Shown here one piece after another: positions 1 to 10,581 of a stretch of DNA of 64,000 nucleotides (position 1 is the stretch's first letter; each line of letters begins with the position of its first letter). The translations under genes and the position numbers were made by a program. This DNA comes from Peronospora farinosa. Taxonomy: Eukaryota; Oomycota; Peronosporomycetes; Peronosporales; Peronosporaceae. Below the pieces are notes generated by a model. The model had not been told where the DNA came from, did not search any database, and saw only the letters and a list, made by a program, of their open reading frames with translations. The stretch covers positions 248,001 through 312,000 of the forward strand of contig CANTFK010000877.1 of assembly GCA_947646735.1 (NCBI GenBank), written 5' to 3'.

Positions 1-912
1 ACTGGACGCTTGGTTTCCAAATGCTGTACTCTGCGATTCTAAGGGTATAGAGACTGCTGCATTGCCAGATCCGAACCCCTTAAATTCTTGCGAGAAAGAT
101 CCTTGTCCATGATTTAGAAGAGGTGCTCTAAAAGCAGGTTGTTCTTCACCAAATCCGTTTTCACCAATTGTTGTGCTGTTCCCACCAAAACTTGACACTC
201 CACTATCACGAAGCTTAGTCTTCTTTGTATTTCCAAATTCAGTACTTTGACCGGTATTGGACGCAAATCGAAAGGATGTGTGTGCATTTGTCGACGTAAA
301 AGAAGACGAAACACCATCTTGTCCAAATGTCGTTGATCTAAATGTCGTACTTGAATTGTTCTGCACCATTTTGTTCTTGTTTGTCTGTTTAAATGGAATT
401 TCAGTCCCTCCAGCTCCTTTTACTCCTTCTAAAAGTGCTTTCTTCATCCCTCCAAGTGGAATAGATGGCTGATTACTAAACCCTCCAATCTGTGGAGCAC
501 CAGCCAAGCCACCAGGAGGTAGTGGAGGTTGATTAGCCAAGCCAAAGCCTTGTCCAAATGTCGTCTGTACAGTAGAAGAGGCTTCACCACTTGACTGAAA
601 AGGGTTTAAATGGGGCGATCCTGGACACGCGACGGCAGTGGAGCAATCAATATCGAACAACGTCTCTAGACGCAGTTAAAACATAGCAGCAATGCTATCG
701 AGAGAACCCGTCTATGTCCATCTAATAGCATAAAAGAAAGAAAAAAGCGTAACCGTAATCACGTAACCTTTCGTACCTTGGTTATGCCCAAAGGGGTTAC
801 GGTTTTGTACCCCACAGCCAGTTTGGTCTGCAACATCGACAAGAATAAAAACGATATCAGCTCGTACTTAGAAGGAGATAGAAGGAGAGAACGTACTGCT
901 TGAGCCAAACAT
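1..912 (-). CDS. FG-repeat protein, N-terminal part (nucleoporin or SAC3-like), partial
   Basis: Partial gene leaving the window on the left. I assembled three exons on the minus strand: 912-897 (ATG), 827-777, and 665 to the window edge. Both introns have GTACG donors and CAG/TAG acceptors, and the frame stays open across both joins. The product starts MFGSSNQTG and is rich in Gly, Ser, Thr, Gln and Asn, with spaced FG signatures (NPFGHN, TTFGQGFG, STTFGQ, TEFGN, SSFGG, NGFGE, TAFGN). FG-rich unfolded segments are typical of nucleoporins and of mRNA-export scaffolds such as SAC3/GANP proteins, which dock at the nuclear pore. The diagnostic C-terminal domain lies outside the window, so the family cannot be fixed. 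It is divergently arranged with the eL13 gene. Confidence 0.7.
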
Positions 913-1363
913 AATGGTAGCGTTGGAAGTAGTTGCTATGTCACCACGAAGACGGGTCGTCCCTCCCTGGATCAAGTTCTAGTTGGAAGAAGCTAAATGT
1001 ACCCCCTCGGAGAGAACGGTACAGTGTACCCTCTTCGTATACTTAATGTACATTACCTCATATTCGGACACAACCTAATATAGGAATACAAATGGTACGA
1101 TGTGATTGGCTGTAACTGATGTGTATAGTGAGTCCAAGTCAAGTCGACGACTGGAGAGCGGGGAACCACCAATTTTCGTTCGACTGGCCTGTGGTGGTTC
1201 ATTGTGGGGTTCCAAGTTCCAAATTGCCCGCAACTTTCTGAGTATCTTGTCGTAAAGGTAAAAAAACTGCTTATGAGTTTGTATTGATAAGGAAGTTGCA
1301 GAAGAGTAAACAATATGGAATGATGTGTTGTTTGTCTTTTATTTATTCTATGTAGTTGTAAAG
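913..1363. promoter_or_regulatory. Divergent intergenic region between FG protein and eL13
   Basis: About 450 bp between two divergent start codons, with no credible open frame. It should hold both promoters. I see no certain TATA box or other defined element. Confidence 0.4.
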
Positions 1364-2258
1364 ATGGTCAAGCACAACAATGTCATTCCTAATGGACATT
1401 TCCACAAGTATTGGCAATCCCGAATCAAAACTTGGTTTGATCAGGTAAGACAAGAGTATCTACTGAAAGCTAATACGCTTCTACCTATACAGTCAGCAGC
1501 TTCAGTTACTAGCTCTCTTTAAGACCGTGAAAGAACAATGATAGAAAAAATGTACAGGTCCAAAACTAGAGGAAGAAACTATTGCAAAAGTCTTGGAAAG
1601 GACTAAGAGACCAATTAGCACTGAAGTGATGCTGACTGTGTGGCTGCAATGACACTGGAAGAATCAAATTGTGTACTGATTCCAAGCTCTATGTTTTTGT
1701 ATGGTACTGCTACTTTAGGCTTCCAAGAAAAAGACCCGTCGTTTGAGACGTAAAGCTAAGGCTGCTGCCATTGCTCCTCGTCCTGCCGCTGGTCTGTTGC
1801 GTCCTGCTGTGCACTGCCCTACGATCAAGTATGGCTCGAAGGTTCGTGCTGGCAAGGGCTTTACGCTCGAAGAGCTAAAAGAGGCGGGTATTAACCGCAA
1901 ACAGGCCATCAGCATTGGTATTGCCGTGGACTTTCGTCGCACCAACAAGTCGGTGGAGTCTCTTCAGACCAATGTGCACCGTCTTAAGGCTTACAAGGCC
2001 AAGCTTGTGGTGTTCCCACGCAAGAGCAACAAGGTCAAGAATGGCGACTCGGCTGTTGACGAGACCAAGAATGTCGTGCAGCACACGGGTCCGATCCTTC
2101 CAATCACCCGCTCGAGTGTCAAGTCGACTACGGCTGTTATCACGCCTGAGATGAAGGAGAAGAGTGTGTTTGCGCAGTTGCGTGTGGCTCGCGCTGACCA
2201 ACGCATTTTCGGTAAGCAGGCCAAGCGTCTGGCTGACAAGAAGGAGGCAAAGAAGTAA
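1364..2258 (+). CDS. RPL13: 60S ribosomal protein eL13
   Basis: Component of the large cytosolic ribosomal subunit. Exon 1 is 1364-1444 (27 codons, [17 protein letters not shown]...) and exon 2 is 1719-2258; the 274-bp intron starts GTAAGA and ends TTTAG. The spliced protein is 206 aa, the usual eL13 length. Family landmarks are the N-terminal [15 protein letters not shown], the basic linker followed by [11 protein letters not shown], and [14 protein letters not shown]. The C-terminus is Lys/Arg-rich as expected for rRNA contact. The ATG is fixed by the conserved N-terminus. An early phase-0 intron directly after the conserved first block fits ribosomal protein genes. Identification is secure. 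Confidence 0.97.
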
Positions 2259-2629
2259 GTGTCGATTACGTCGACACGTGCCGATTCTATTCTCTCTTAT
2301 CAGAGTTGTAGGAACGAGATCTGGCAAACACTTTGAGGTCTATTGCGGAAAATTGGAACACAATACAGACGCGCATTAAAACTATTTGACTTGAGTGTGC
2401 CTTTGCATGTACATGGCATGACTATAAGTATTTAACACTTATTGTTGTCAATAATTGTACATCGTTTTTAATTTTAAAAAATAACAATAATTTTCAACAG
2501 TTTATTTTGTAGTGTATGGTTCTAGGTATTTGATTGGTTAAAATACATGCTTAGTTTTGATTCGTTGAAATTGATTAAACATTGCATCTTAAGCAATTTA
2601 TTGCCTGGTGGAGAAGCGCTGGGGACGTC
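2259..2629. other. Intergenic, AT-rich, eL13 to AATF
   Basis: 371 bp with AT-rich stretches near 2440-2500. It holds the eL13 3' UTR and the start region of the next gene. The reading frame of the next gene is open upstream to 2582, so a further 5' exon of that gene is possible. No other feature seen. Confidence 0.4.
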
Positions 2630-3949
2630 ATGACGCCTGACGAGTTTAATATCGACGAGGCCGAGGATTTTGACGATGGAACACGTGCTGTATTAGATGA
2701 TAATGCAGTATCTGATTCTGATGCGGATGGATTCGATGCTACACGTTTGCGCTTGTCTCGTAAGCAGCGACTACAGGCGACGCAAGTCAAGAGCATGAAA
2801 CAGCAGGAAAAGGCGTCAGTTTTACGTGTTAAAAACTGGGATATGGGGCTATTGGAAAGCAAAGAATATGCAGGACAAGTGGTGACTCGTAAGGATTTGA
2901 AGGAAGACGGAGAGTCGCCTGATGAAGACGCAATTGCTGATTGGTCAGAAGCGGAACCATTTGAAGAATCAGAATCAGAAGAAGAAGGAGAAAAAGAAGA
3001 AGAAGCAGAAGAAGAATCTGAAGAAGAAGAAGAAGAAGAAGAAGCAGAAGAGAGCAATGAGATGCTTATACGTGGCTTTCAGAAGGAGGATTCAGCCAGG
3101 CTTATGGGTGTACAGGACAGTGAGAAGATTGTGCAGAAGGCCAAGAACGTGCGGAATCAAAAACTCATTTGGGAGCGATGTCTTGAAGTGCAGATTTATA
3201 CAAAACGTCTGCTCATGACGGAAAAAGATGTGGTGACACATGACGTGACGGACGGAGAGGCGACAGACGAGGAAGTTGTGATGAACAGGAAGGAGAAAAT
3301 TGAAGCAGAGTTGTACAAAACTATCGAGGCCGTGTCGGTCTTGCAGGAGAAATTGTGCAATGTTCCAGACCTGAGAACGGTTAAAGTGCCCACTGCAAAG
3401 CGCAAACGTTCGTGCGATGAGTTGTGGCAGGACATTGCAACGAGCAGTAGTGCAATACTGCCTCAGTACAATGAAATCCTCAACACATACACGCGCAAGA
3501 CGAACTTGGAAGCAGGTGGTAAGACCAACCAAGCCAATAAGTTTAAGGCTGTGAATCAAGATATTTTGGCCCAAGTTGAGTCGGTGCTGGTGGACCCTCA
3601 GCGTGTCAAACGAAAGGCACATGCTCCGCTAGATATGCCGGAGGCTGACGCGGTAGAAGGTGCCGACGAAGCACTGGACGAGCTAATGTATGACGACTCG
3701 GACTTCTACCAGCAGCTTCTGAAGGAGTTTATTGAGAGTGGTGGAGGCGGCGCAGGCCAGGACAGCATGGTGCGACGCACTCATCGCAAGAAGAAGAAAG
3801 TTGTAAACCGTAAGGCAAGCAAGGGCCGTCAATTGCGCTACACGGTGCACCCCAAGCTGGAGAACTTTATGTTCCCAGAGCCTTACCCCAAGCCGGAGAT
3901 GGACGTGACTGAGCTTTTTCGCTCGCTCTTCGGTCAGGTTCGGCACTAG
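2630..3949 (+). CDS. AATF: AATF/Bfr2 family nucleolar protein with TRAUB domain
   Basis: 439 aa from the first ATG (2630). The family (yeast Bfr2, human AATF/Che-1) acts in the nucleolus in small-subunit processome assembly. The N-terminus is acidic (MTPDEFNIDEAEDFDD), followed by a basic block near residues 40-60. A long Glu/Ser run lies near residues 105-145 and is encoded by a GAA-rich microsatellite. The AATF core with predicted coiled coil spans about 165-290. The C-terminal TRAUB domain is clear: KASKGRQLRYTVHPKLENFM, then TELFRSLFGQ at the very end, as in known members. The start is uncertain because the frame is open about 50 bp upstream and an upstream exon could exist. Confidence 0.88.
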   Translation: MTPDEFNIDEAEDFDDGTRAVLDDNAVSDSDADGFDATRLRLSRKQRLQATQVKSMKQQEKASVLRVKNWDMGLLESKEYAGQVVTRKDLKEDGESPDEDAIADWSEAEPFEESESEEEGEKEEEAEEESEEEEEEEEAEESNEMLIRGFQKEDSARLMGVQDSEKIVQKAKNVRNQKLIWERCLEVQIYTKRLLMTEKDVVTHDVTDGEATDEEVVMNRKEKIEAELYKTIEAVSVLQEKLCNVPDLRTVKVPTAKRKRSCDELWQDIATSSSAILPQYNEILNTYTRKTNLEAGGKTNQANKFKAVNQDILAQVESVLVDPQRVKRKAHAPLDMPEADAVEGADEALDELMYDDSDFYQQLLKEFIESGGGGAGQDSMVRRTHRKKKKVVNRKASKGRQLRYTVHPKLENFMFPEPYPKPEMDVTELFRSLFGQVRH

Positions 3950-4092
3950 ACAAGTTGATATTGACATGCTGGCGAGGAATAGATTGATTTGATCGTAAAA
4001 TGTTGTTTTGGTTTCATACTTTCGTGTCCTCAACTTCCTACGTTAACGTTTGACGTGTCCATGTTGCGTTCATAGGAAGAAGCTTTAGTTCC

Positions 4093-4503
4093 TTATAGGA
4101 CATCGTCCTCTTCTTCTTCAAAACGCTCAGTGATACTAAACTGCTGCAGTAGCCGCACTTCCGTCGTATACGAGCTGCTCTTAAATACTTTGTGTTTCAG
4201 CTTTACCGTATCCTTCAGTAGCTGGAATCAAATCTGCCGATCGATTCCGCTTTACTCTTGGCCATCACACGCATAGCTGCTGGAGCGTTGAAAATGTACG
4301 CACGCTTTGCAATCAACTGATCACCATTACGTTCCAAAAACGAAAGTCCCCATAGGCGCCCGTATGTCTTGTTAGCATCAAGCCGTTCCTCTTCCGAGAA
4401 ATACCAGTCTCGTGTCTTCTTGTTCTTGATAAGCAAACGCGACGACCAAGTCTGAACGGAGTCGGTACCAAGCAATAGTCCATATTCCACAGCTTACACC
4501 ATG
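4093..4503 (-). pseudogene. 3' half of a decayed gene split by the copia element
   Basis: Coding-like sequence on the minus strand immediately left of the retroelement. One open segment (4490-4230) includes TRDWYFSEEERLDANKTYGR and QLIAKRAYIFNAPAAMR. A second, 4221-4093, reads LLKDTVKLKHKVF...TERFEEEEDDVL and stop, and can be joined by a short intron beginning GTGATG and ending CCAG. The 5' part of the gene lies on the far side of the element (9770 onward) in the same orientation. I do not recognise the family. The target duplication CCATG shows that the element landed inside this gene. Frame breaks in both halves suggest the gene was already decaying or has decayed since. Confidence 0.55.
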
Positions 4504-4923
4504 TGTTAGAAAAAGGCACGGTTGAAGTTACAGTTGAGGAAACGGCTGACGACTTAGGAAGGCGTTCGAGGATCAGTTGAGCGATTGATTGGACAGGTGC
4601 GTGGATGGGTGATTGATTGGACAAGAGTGATGGAGAACAAGAACAACTACTAGCACGAAAAAGATAATAAAAAATAAATCTTTTAAAATATATTTTTAAA
4701 TTACATAATCCAAACACAAATATATATGAATTTTGTAACAATTTTCTTTTATACTTTTTCAACTATAGCTTTAACTTCAGCTATTTTTGTAATATATTCT
4801 ACAAATACAATATATTCTGCATTTTTTTTAATATTAGTGTATAACACTAATAACAATGTCAGAATCCTTTTATCACAGTGCCGCCGACTTCCTCTCTACA
4901 GCTTGCATCATGGCAAGCGAACA
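4504..4923 (+). repeat. Left LTR, enlarged by an insertion
   Basis: Begins TGTTAGAAAAAGG and ends GCAAGCGAACA. It is 420 bp against 253 bp for the right LTR. The excess is the 177-bp AT-rich insert at 4667-4843, while 10 bp present in the right LTR (GTCCATCATG context) are missing here. The gag-pol start codon at 4856 lies inside this LTR. Confidence 0.95.
4667..4843 (+). other. nad6 (fragment): Mitochondrial DNA fragment (NUMT): 5' end of nad6 and upstream spacer
   Basis: A 177-bp, strongly AT-rich block present in the left LTR and absent from the right LTR. From an ATG at 4726 it reads MNFVTIFFYTFSTIALTSAI, followed by [19 protein letters not shown]. This is the hydrophobic N-terminus expected of mitochondrial NADH dehydrogenase subunit 6 in stramenopiles. 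The 59 bp before the ATG look like AT-rich mitochondrial spacer. The fragment breaks off after about 39 codons. Both junctions fall in a shared ATA triplet, so the exact ends are ambiguous by 3 bp. Such microhomology fits capture of organelle DNA during break repair. Confidence 0.85.
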
Positions 4924-7900
4924 GGTTATGAGCCCAAGACGGGAAGCAAACGACGACATCAACGCGGCACAGGCGCCGCCGGCAACCGGTCACGAAAGGG
5001 CCGCGGCCGCGCCTGCTACGGTCGTCTCTCCTACCGCTCACGCAAGGAGCCCGGAGCCTGACGCACTGGAGAGGGTCCTCAAGATGCTCACGGGCATGGA
5101 CTTGCGAATGCAGAAGATAGAAGCATCCCAAGCACGCATGGACGAAGACGAGCGCATGCGTGGCGCTCACGAGAGCGAGCTGTTCCGATCAGAGCTCGGG
5201 GCGGACTTCGCAGGGCGACTCCACGGCGGCGCAATGGAGCTTGAGGACTTGCACGATCGGCAGTCTCAGCAGCAATTGCGGCGTGCACCAGCGCGGCTCG
5301 AAGACCTACGGATGCGAGCGAGAGAGCAGCTGCAGCAGCGTGCTGATCCGTTGCCTCAGCCGCCTGCCCCATTGCCACCATACCAGCCGGCACCAGTGCC
5401 TCAGACGATGCCGGCAGCTCCAGGGCAGCCAGTACAGCAGCAGCAACAAGTGATGCCGATGCAGTATCGCACTCCGGATGCCAGGAAGCGCAAGCTGGCG
5501 ATCCGCAAGTTCGATGGCACTGAGGTGTACGTTGGACTCGGGTCCGGCTTCTTCGACTGGGGCAAGACGTTTTGGCGACAGGTCGACATGGCACAGGAGT
5601 CTTGCGGTTTCCTGTGGAGCGAGAATGTGAAGACTGACGTGCTCGGGCAATACCTCACTGGCACTGCCGAGCGGTATTTCAGCAAGCAGGTCGACACGTG
5701 GTGGGCCGTGCTGCCTACATTGCAGTACGTGATGCAGCGCATGCTGGACACGTTCAAGACGACGATAACCGCCGCTCAAGCGATGAAACTCTTCACGGCG
5801 AAGAAAGAAAGCAAGAGATCCTGGCCAGAACACTACTTGTATCTGGTCGCTGTCAGCGACGCTGCGGGCGGCGCTGAGCAGCAGGTTCTGGACAACATCG
5901 TGCGCTACGCCTCGTCTGAGCTGTCTACAATACTCATGGCGAAGTACCAGACGAACCGCACCGACTACCTCGTGCACGCGGAAGAGCTCGCGCATTTCGC
6001 GCAAGCAATCGAGATGGAAGCTAGATCAGGAAGATCCTTCGGGAAGGAGGTCGTCGCGCACGTGGACGAGTCCGTGTCGCGCAAGGAGACACGCACTTGC
6101 CACGGGTGTGGGAAGGTCGGCCATCTAAAGAAGGACTGTCGCAGCAAGAAGAATGACGACAAGAAGAGGGGCAGAGGCCCAAAAGACGGCGGCAGCATCA
6201 CGCTAGCTGTTGATGAAGGAAGAGGTCGCAACGGCTCGCGCGCCACCGGTCAAAGCCTGGCGATGGCGATTGGTGACGACAGCGATGACGAAGATGACGA
6301 CTGGATACTCGATAGCGGTTCCAGCCGCCACCTTGTGAACGACGCAACCCTGCTGCGCGACGCGAGGGACTGCGATCAAGAGTGCCACTTGGCAGATGGG
6401 GAGACCATCAAGTTAACGCAAGTCGGAAGCGTCGTGCTGACTGTGCTTGCGAGAGAACAGCAGCAAGATGTGACGCTGACGGACGTGTATCTGGCGCCCG
6501 AGTTATCGCGCAACATCATGTCCTACGGTAATCTCGAGATCAAGGGTTTTGGGCTCGTCTACGACGGCGAGTCGCGCGTGTTGGCACGACGCAGCAATGG
6601 CCAAGTCGCGTTCGATGTGGCGATGGACCACAATGTGCTCTACGTCCAGACAGTTGCAGCGGCTCGCGAGCGACGAGCGCCTAGAGACGCGCTCATGGCG
6701 ATCCTGACGATCCAGGCAGCTCCGGAAGAACCCGAGTCGGACACGCAAAGCGGCTCGCTGCTGCACTTCCACCAAAGGCTTGGGCATCTCGCGTACGACA
6801 CCGTCGAGCGCATGGCGAGAGACCCCGCGTCCGGCATCGTTCTAACGAATCGCAAGCGCCCGACTTGCGCACAGGGCAAGCAAACAAGGAACGTGCAGTC
6901 GAAGAAGGACACTGGATCAAACTCGCCGATCGACAGAGTTGGCGGGGTGATCTGCTCAGACCTCAAGGGTCCGATGACCCCGAAGGATCGATTGCACAAT
7001 CGTTACCTTGTCAACTTTGTCGATCATAAGTCGAACTACTGTCGCGTCTTCCTGGCGCCTACAAAGGACAAGGCGGCCAAGAAGTTTGAGCACTTCCTCG
7101 CGTTCTTTGAGCGCCAGTTCGACTGCCGGATCCACGTGCTACGCACTGATGGCGGCGGCGAATACGCGAATGTAGACCTCTTCTGCAAGCGAACGGGCGT
7201 CGCGCGGCAGATCAGCGAGGCGAGGAATCAGGCGTCAAACGGCAAGGCCGAGCGCATGCACAGGACGATCCTGAACATGGCGCGCAGCATGATCTTTGCC
7301 AGCCGACTGCCATTGACGTTTTGGGGCGATGCGGTTGAGTACGCGGCGTACATCCTCAACCGCAGCCCAACGAGCGCGAATGCGAAGCGCGCGTCGCCGA
7401 TCGAGGTACTGACGAAGCAAGTGCCGGATCTGCGCGACATCGTCGCCTTTGGCTCTATCTGCTCGGTCTACCGTGACCCAGGCAAGAACTCACTCGCGCA
7501 GCGCGCACAAGTCAGCGTGATCATTGGGCAGAGCGACGAGACTAAGGGCTTTCGCGTCTTCCTCCAAAAGGAGAACAAGGTCACGATCACGCAGCATGTG
7601 CGCAACGTCGAGACGCTCAGCGCAGAGCAGAATGGTCAGCTGCAGCGCGCGCTCGAGTATGAAGATCAAGCCGTGGAGCCAGCGGCAACAGCAACAACAA
7701 GCAAAGAGTTGCCGGCTGCTGACGATGCCGCATCGCCGACGATACGCAGCGGCAAGAAGAAATCGAAGTCGTGGACACGCGCGGCTCACCGGACGCGCGG
7801 CGCTACCAAACGCGCACATGCGGCCGCCCATCAGGAGGAGCCAGCTGGCGACGACAGCGTGGTGGCTCATGTGTATGAGTGCGATCCCAAGAACTACGGT

Positions 7901-9490
7901 GAAGCGCTACGCAGCACTAAGCGTGAAGGCTGGGAAAAGGCCATGCGCGAAGAGCTCCAAGCCCTAGAAGACAATGGCGTGTGGCGCTTGATCAAGCGAC
8001 CTCCAGGCAGCAACACTCTGCACACGAAGTGGGTCTTCAAGACCAAGACCGACGCGCACGGTGAGATAGAGCGCTTGAAGGCTCGACTGGTCGCCTGCGG
8101 CAACGAGCAAGTTTTTGGGGTCGACTACCAGCTTACATTTGCGGCTTTCATGGACATGCCGACCGTGAAGGTGATCTTGGCGCTTGCGGCGATATGGGGT
8201 GTCCCAGCAAAGCATGGCGACATCCCCAACGCGTATGTCAAGGCTGACAAGGAAGCGCACTTGGAGATACTACTCCAGGTGCCGCAGGCAATGACAATCG
8301 ATCAAGACGCGCTCAAGATGGTAGGCGCAGCGACAAAGAAGGAAGTAGTGCTGCAGCTACGAAAGAGCCTGTACGGCCTCAAGCAGGCTGGCCGACTCTG
8401 GAGCCAGCTCCTGCACGCTCGACTGCTCGAAGCCGGCTTCCGGCAATGTATTTCCGACATGTGTCTATACTACCAAGTCGAGGGTGGACAGTTGGTCATC
8501 GTGGGCGTCTACGTCGACGATCTACTTGCTACCGGCACGGACGCTGCAGCCGTCGACCGATTCTTCGTCAAGCTCGGCAGCTTGTCGATCAAGGACCTCG
8601 GCACCGAGAGCAAGTTCCTCGGCATGCGTGTCACGATTGATAACAGTGGCGGCTACGTGCTTGACCAGGCCGAGGCGATCGGCGAGCTCCTGCGTGAGCA
8701 TGGGCTCGAGGATGCAAACCCGACGAAAGCACCAATTGGGGCTGACTGCTACGACGTGCTACCAGATGACAGCGCGCTGCTCACCGAGACTAAGGTGCAG
8801 AAGGCGCCAACAATCAAGACGTTCCAGTCCCTCGTCGGCAGTCTTCTGTGGATCGCGCGTTGCACACGGACGGACATTGCGTTCGCCGTGCACAAGGCGA
8901 CGCGTCAGATTCATCAGCCGCGACTCCACGATATGAAGCTTGCCAAACGCATCGCGCGGTACCTGAAGGGGACGCGGGACTACAAGCTTCGGATGGAACC
9001 AGCGAAGCACCTCGACGGCAAGATCCAGCTCGAGGCGTACTCGGACGCCGATTTTGCGGCGGAAAAGAGTGACAGAAAGTCCTTGACTGGCGGCATCATC
9101 CGCCTGAACGGCATGCCGGTCAGCTGGACGTCGAAGAAGCAAGGCGGCGTCTCGCTCTCGACGATGGAAGCGGAGTTCGTCGCTGCATCGGAGCAGGCGC
9201 GCGAGCTTCTTGGTATCAGGGAGATGCTAACCGAGATCGGTAAGCCGCCGGCGCTACCGATGGTACTCCACGTCGACAATCAGGCGGCACTGAAGCAGCT
9301 GGCAGGCGAGGCGTCATCTCTAAAGGCCAAGCACATCGATGTTCGCACGAAGTTCGTGTGCGACTTCGCTCGACGCGGGATCATCGTGTCGCAGTACGTC
9401 CGCTCGGAGCAACAACTAGCGGATCTTTTGACGAAGGCGCTAGATGCAGTCAAGCTCGCGGCGCTGTGTGAGATGATCAGCCTAGGTTAG
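4856..9490 (+). CDS. Copia gag-pol polyprotein, intact
   Basis: 1544 codons without a stop. Domains in order: Gag-like region (about 210-400); CCHC zinc knuckle [14 protein letters not shown] (about 414); aspartic protease site DSGSSRH (about 483); GAG-pre-integrase HQRLGH (about 635); integrase with D..D..E residues in [15 protein letters not shown] and NGKAERMHR (about 700-810); reverse transcriptase with DIPNAYV and YVDDLLATG (about 1025-1275); RNase H with YSDADF, TMEAEF and HVDNQAA (about 1390-1500). All catalytic motifs look intact. The first ATG lies in the LTR and the frame runs through the LTR end and the PBS, as the Ty1 frame does. In-frame ATGs also follow at residues 19 and 25, so the true start could be one of these. 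Confidence 0.93.
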   Translation: MSESFYHSAADFLSTACIMASEQVMSPRREANDDINAAQAPPATGHERAAAAPATVVSPTAHARSPEPDALERVLKMLTGMDLRMQKIEASQARMDEDERMRGAHESELFRSELGADFAGRLHGGAMELEDLHDRQSQQQLRRAPARLEDLRMRAREQLQQRADPLPQPPAPLPPYQPAPVPQTMPAAPGQPVQQQQQVMPMQYRTPDARKRKLAIRKFDGTEVYVGLGSGFFDWGKTFWRQVDMAQESCGFLWSENVKTDVLGQYLTGTAERYFSKQVDTWWAVLPTLQYVMQRMLDTFKTTITAAQAMKLFTAKKESKRSWPEHYLYLVAVSDAAGGAEQQVLDNIVRYASSELSTILMAKYQTNRTDYLVHAEELAHFAQAIEMEARSGRSFGKEVVAHVDESVSRKETRTCHGCGKVGHLKKDCRSKKNDDKKRGRGPKDGGSITLAVDEGRGRNGSRATGQSLAMAIGDDSDDEDDDWILDSGSSRHLVNDATLLRDARDCDQECHLADGETIKLTQVGSVVLTVLAREQQQDVTLTDVYLAPELSRNIMSYGNLEIKGFGLVYDGESRVLARRSNGQVAFDVAMDHNVLYVQTVAAARERRAPRDALMAILTIQAAPEEPESDTQSGSLLHFHQRLGHLAYDTVERMARDPASGIVLTNRKRPTCAQGKQTRNVQSKKDTGSNSPIDRVGGVICSDLKGPMTPKDRLHNRYLVNFVDHKSNYCRVFLAPTKDKAAKKFEHFLAFFERQFDCRIHVLRTDGGGEYANVDLFCKRTGVARQISEARNQASNGKAERMHRTILNMARSMIFASRLPLTFWGDAVEYAAYILNRSPTSANAKRASPIEVLTKQVPDLRDIVAFGSICSVYRDPGKNSLAQRAQVSVIIGQSDETKGFRVFLQKENKVTITQHVRNVETLSAEQNGQLQRALEYEDQAVEPAATATTSKELPAADDAASPTIRSGKKKSKSWTRAAHRTRGATKRAHAAAHQEEPAGDDSVVAHVYECDPKNYGEALRSTKREGWEKAMREELQALEDNGVWRLIKRPPGSNTLHTKWVFKTKTDAHGEIERLKARLVACGNEQVFGVDYQLTFAAFMDMPTVKVILALAAIWGVPAKHGDIPNAYVKADKEAHLEILLQVPQAMTIDQDALKMVGAATKKEVVLQLRKSLYGLKQAGRLWSQLLHARLLEAGFRQCISDMCLYYQVEGGQLVIVGVYVDDLLATGTDAAAVDRFFVKLGSLSIKDLGTESKFLGMRVTIDNSGGYVLDQAEAIGELLREHGLEDANPTKAPIGADCYDVLPDDSALLTETKVQKAPTIKTFQSLVGSLLWIARCTRTDIAFAVHKATRQIHQPRLHDMKLAKRIARYLKGTRDYKLRMEPAKHLDGKIQLEAYSDADFAAEKSDRKSLTGGIIRLNGMPVSWTSKKQGGVSLSTMEAEFVAASEQARELLGIREMLTEIGKPPALPMVLHVDNQAALKQLAGEASSLKAKHIDVRTKFVCDFARRGIIVSQYVRSEQQLADLLTKALDAVKLAALCEMISLG
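4924..4938 (+). other. Primer binding site, complementary to tRNA-Met anticodon arm
   Basis: GGTTATGAGCCCAAG starts at the first base after the left LTR. Its first 12 bases are complementary to GGGCTCATAACC, the anticodon stem-loop of a tRNA-Met(CAT), rather than to a tRNA 3' end. Drosophila copia is known to prime from a half-tRNA-iMet in this way, so the same mechanism is inferred here. Confidence 0.7.
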
Positions 9491-9507
9491 GACGGTAAGT
9501 CGTAGCC

Positions 9508-9516
9508 GAGGAGGAG
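9508..9516 (+). other. Polypurine tract of the copia element
   Basis: GAGGAGGAG lies directly before the TG of the right LTR, the expected plus-strand primer position. Confidence 0.85.
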
Positions 9517-9769
9517 TGTTAGAAAAAGGCACGGTTGAAGTTACAGTTGAGGAAACGGCTGACGACTTAGGAAGGCGTTCGAGGATCAGTTGAGCGATTA
9601 ATTGGACAGGTGCGTGGATGGGTGATTGATTGGACAAGAGTGATGGAGAACAAGAACAACTAGTCCATCATGCTAGCACGAAAAAGATAACACTAATAAC
9701 AATGTCAGAATCCTTTTATCACAGTGCCGCCGACTTCCTCTCTACAGCTTGCATCATGGCAAGCGAACA
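9517..9769 (+). repeat. Right LTR
   Basis: 253 bp, TGTTAG...CGAACA, followed by the target-site copy CCATG. It lacks the mitochondrial insert of the left LTR and probably represents the original LTR structure. Confidence 0.95.
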
Positions 9770-10420
9770 CCATGATCATTAGGTGACACTTCATTTGGAT
9801 GATCAAGCACTTCTGGTTCTGCCTTCTCTGTTTTCATCGTGCGCTTAATTTGCTCGTCAGGGATTCCCACTTCCCGTAGCTTAAACTACTTTGTATCCTT
9901 TGCATCATCTTTCACATACAGTGGCTCGTAGGGAACAACAGCAGCAGGTGTTGAGGGCCAGCCAACTTTACCCTGACTTGGAGAATAGACGTGTTTTTCC
10001 ACTTGCTGGATTTCCTGTCGACATTTGCAGCGGCGGCTTTATCATCTCAACGTCATACACATTCGATATCGTCCATCAGGAAGCAATAGCAGTTCGACTT
10101 GCACCAACGTCATTCGGCGACACGTTGCTAGGCTTGTCCAGTAATGCAGGGTCTACACCATCACCTTCCATTTTCATGCTGATCTGATCAATTGGCAGTT
10201 CCATACTCTTTAACTTAACACATTTCTTAAACGCTGAATCGTCCGCTACAGTCATTGAGATGTACGCACTCTTTTCAGGCTACCAGCAGTCAGATACAGA
10301 TAATCACACCAACAGCACCCTAAACAAAACAAGTAATACATAACATGCAATCATTTACGTACTCCAGAATCATTCGGAGCCATCGCATCAGGTGTGTCTA
10401 GTAGATCTGTCATCTGACTC
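9770..10420 (-). pseudogene. 5' half of the decayed gene: repeat-containing protein
   Basis: Minus-strand coding remnants continue the gene at 4093-4503. At least three copies of one motif are visible. Copy one contains VGIPDEQIKRTMKTEKAEPE, VLDHPNEVSPND; copy two MELPIDQISMKMEGDGVDPA, LLDKPSNVSPND; copy three LLDTPDAMAPND. The consensus is roughly hGhPhxQIxxKMxxEGhDPxhLDxPxxxSPND. Between them lie an in-frame TAG (KDTK*FKLREV) and a one-base frame slip near FSKSG/KVGWPSTP, so the gene is broken. The repeat recalls short motifs in WASH-complex CCDC53-like or formin-linked proteins, but that is only an impression. The copia target site lies just after the SPNDHG of copy one. Confidence 0.55.
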
Positions 10421-10581
10421 AGATTCTTCGTCCTCGACTACTTCTTTTTCTATTCTCATCATTATACAAAGGTGACGATGTACACAGCGTGTTTCTTTTT
10501 GCATGTCGATTATCAATATAATGCTTTCTCATTAGTAACTTGTATCGATACTCTCTCTCGATATTATTCCTCTTAACGTAC

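Larger units (their letters stand above)
4504..9769 (+). mobile_element. Complete Ty1/copia LTR retrotransposon
   Basis: A full element of 5266 bp. Its parts are two TG...CA LTRs, a 5-bp target duplication CCATG at 4499-4503 and 9770-9774, a primer binding site directly after the left LTR, one uninterrupted gag-pol frame, and a polypurine tract directly before the right LTR. Integrase precedes reverse transcriptase, which defines the copia order. Over about 240 aligned bases the LTRs show one substitution (G in the left, A in the right, in the GATTRATTGG context) plus a 10-bp indel, so the insertion is recent. The element is visibly more GC-rich than the flanking host DNA. It sits inside a decayed host gene on the opposite strand. 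Confidence 0.96.

Noticed and set aside
1875..2327. 150-codon frame antisense to eL13
   Set aside because: It mirrors codon bias of the ribosomal gene on the other strand and has no family resemblance.
4726..5061. 111-codon frame running from nad6 fragment into the retroelement
   Set aside because: It is a chance fusion of the mitochondrial insert with a second frame of the LTR; no reason to think it is a gene.
5306..6004. 232-codon antisense frame inside the copia gag region
   Set aside because: Long antisense frames are expected opposite GC-rich coding DNA; the Gag reading explains the region.
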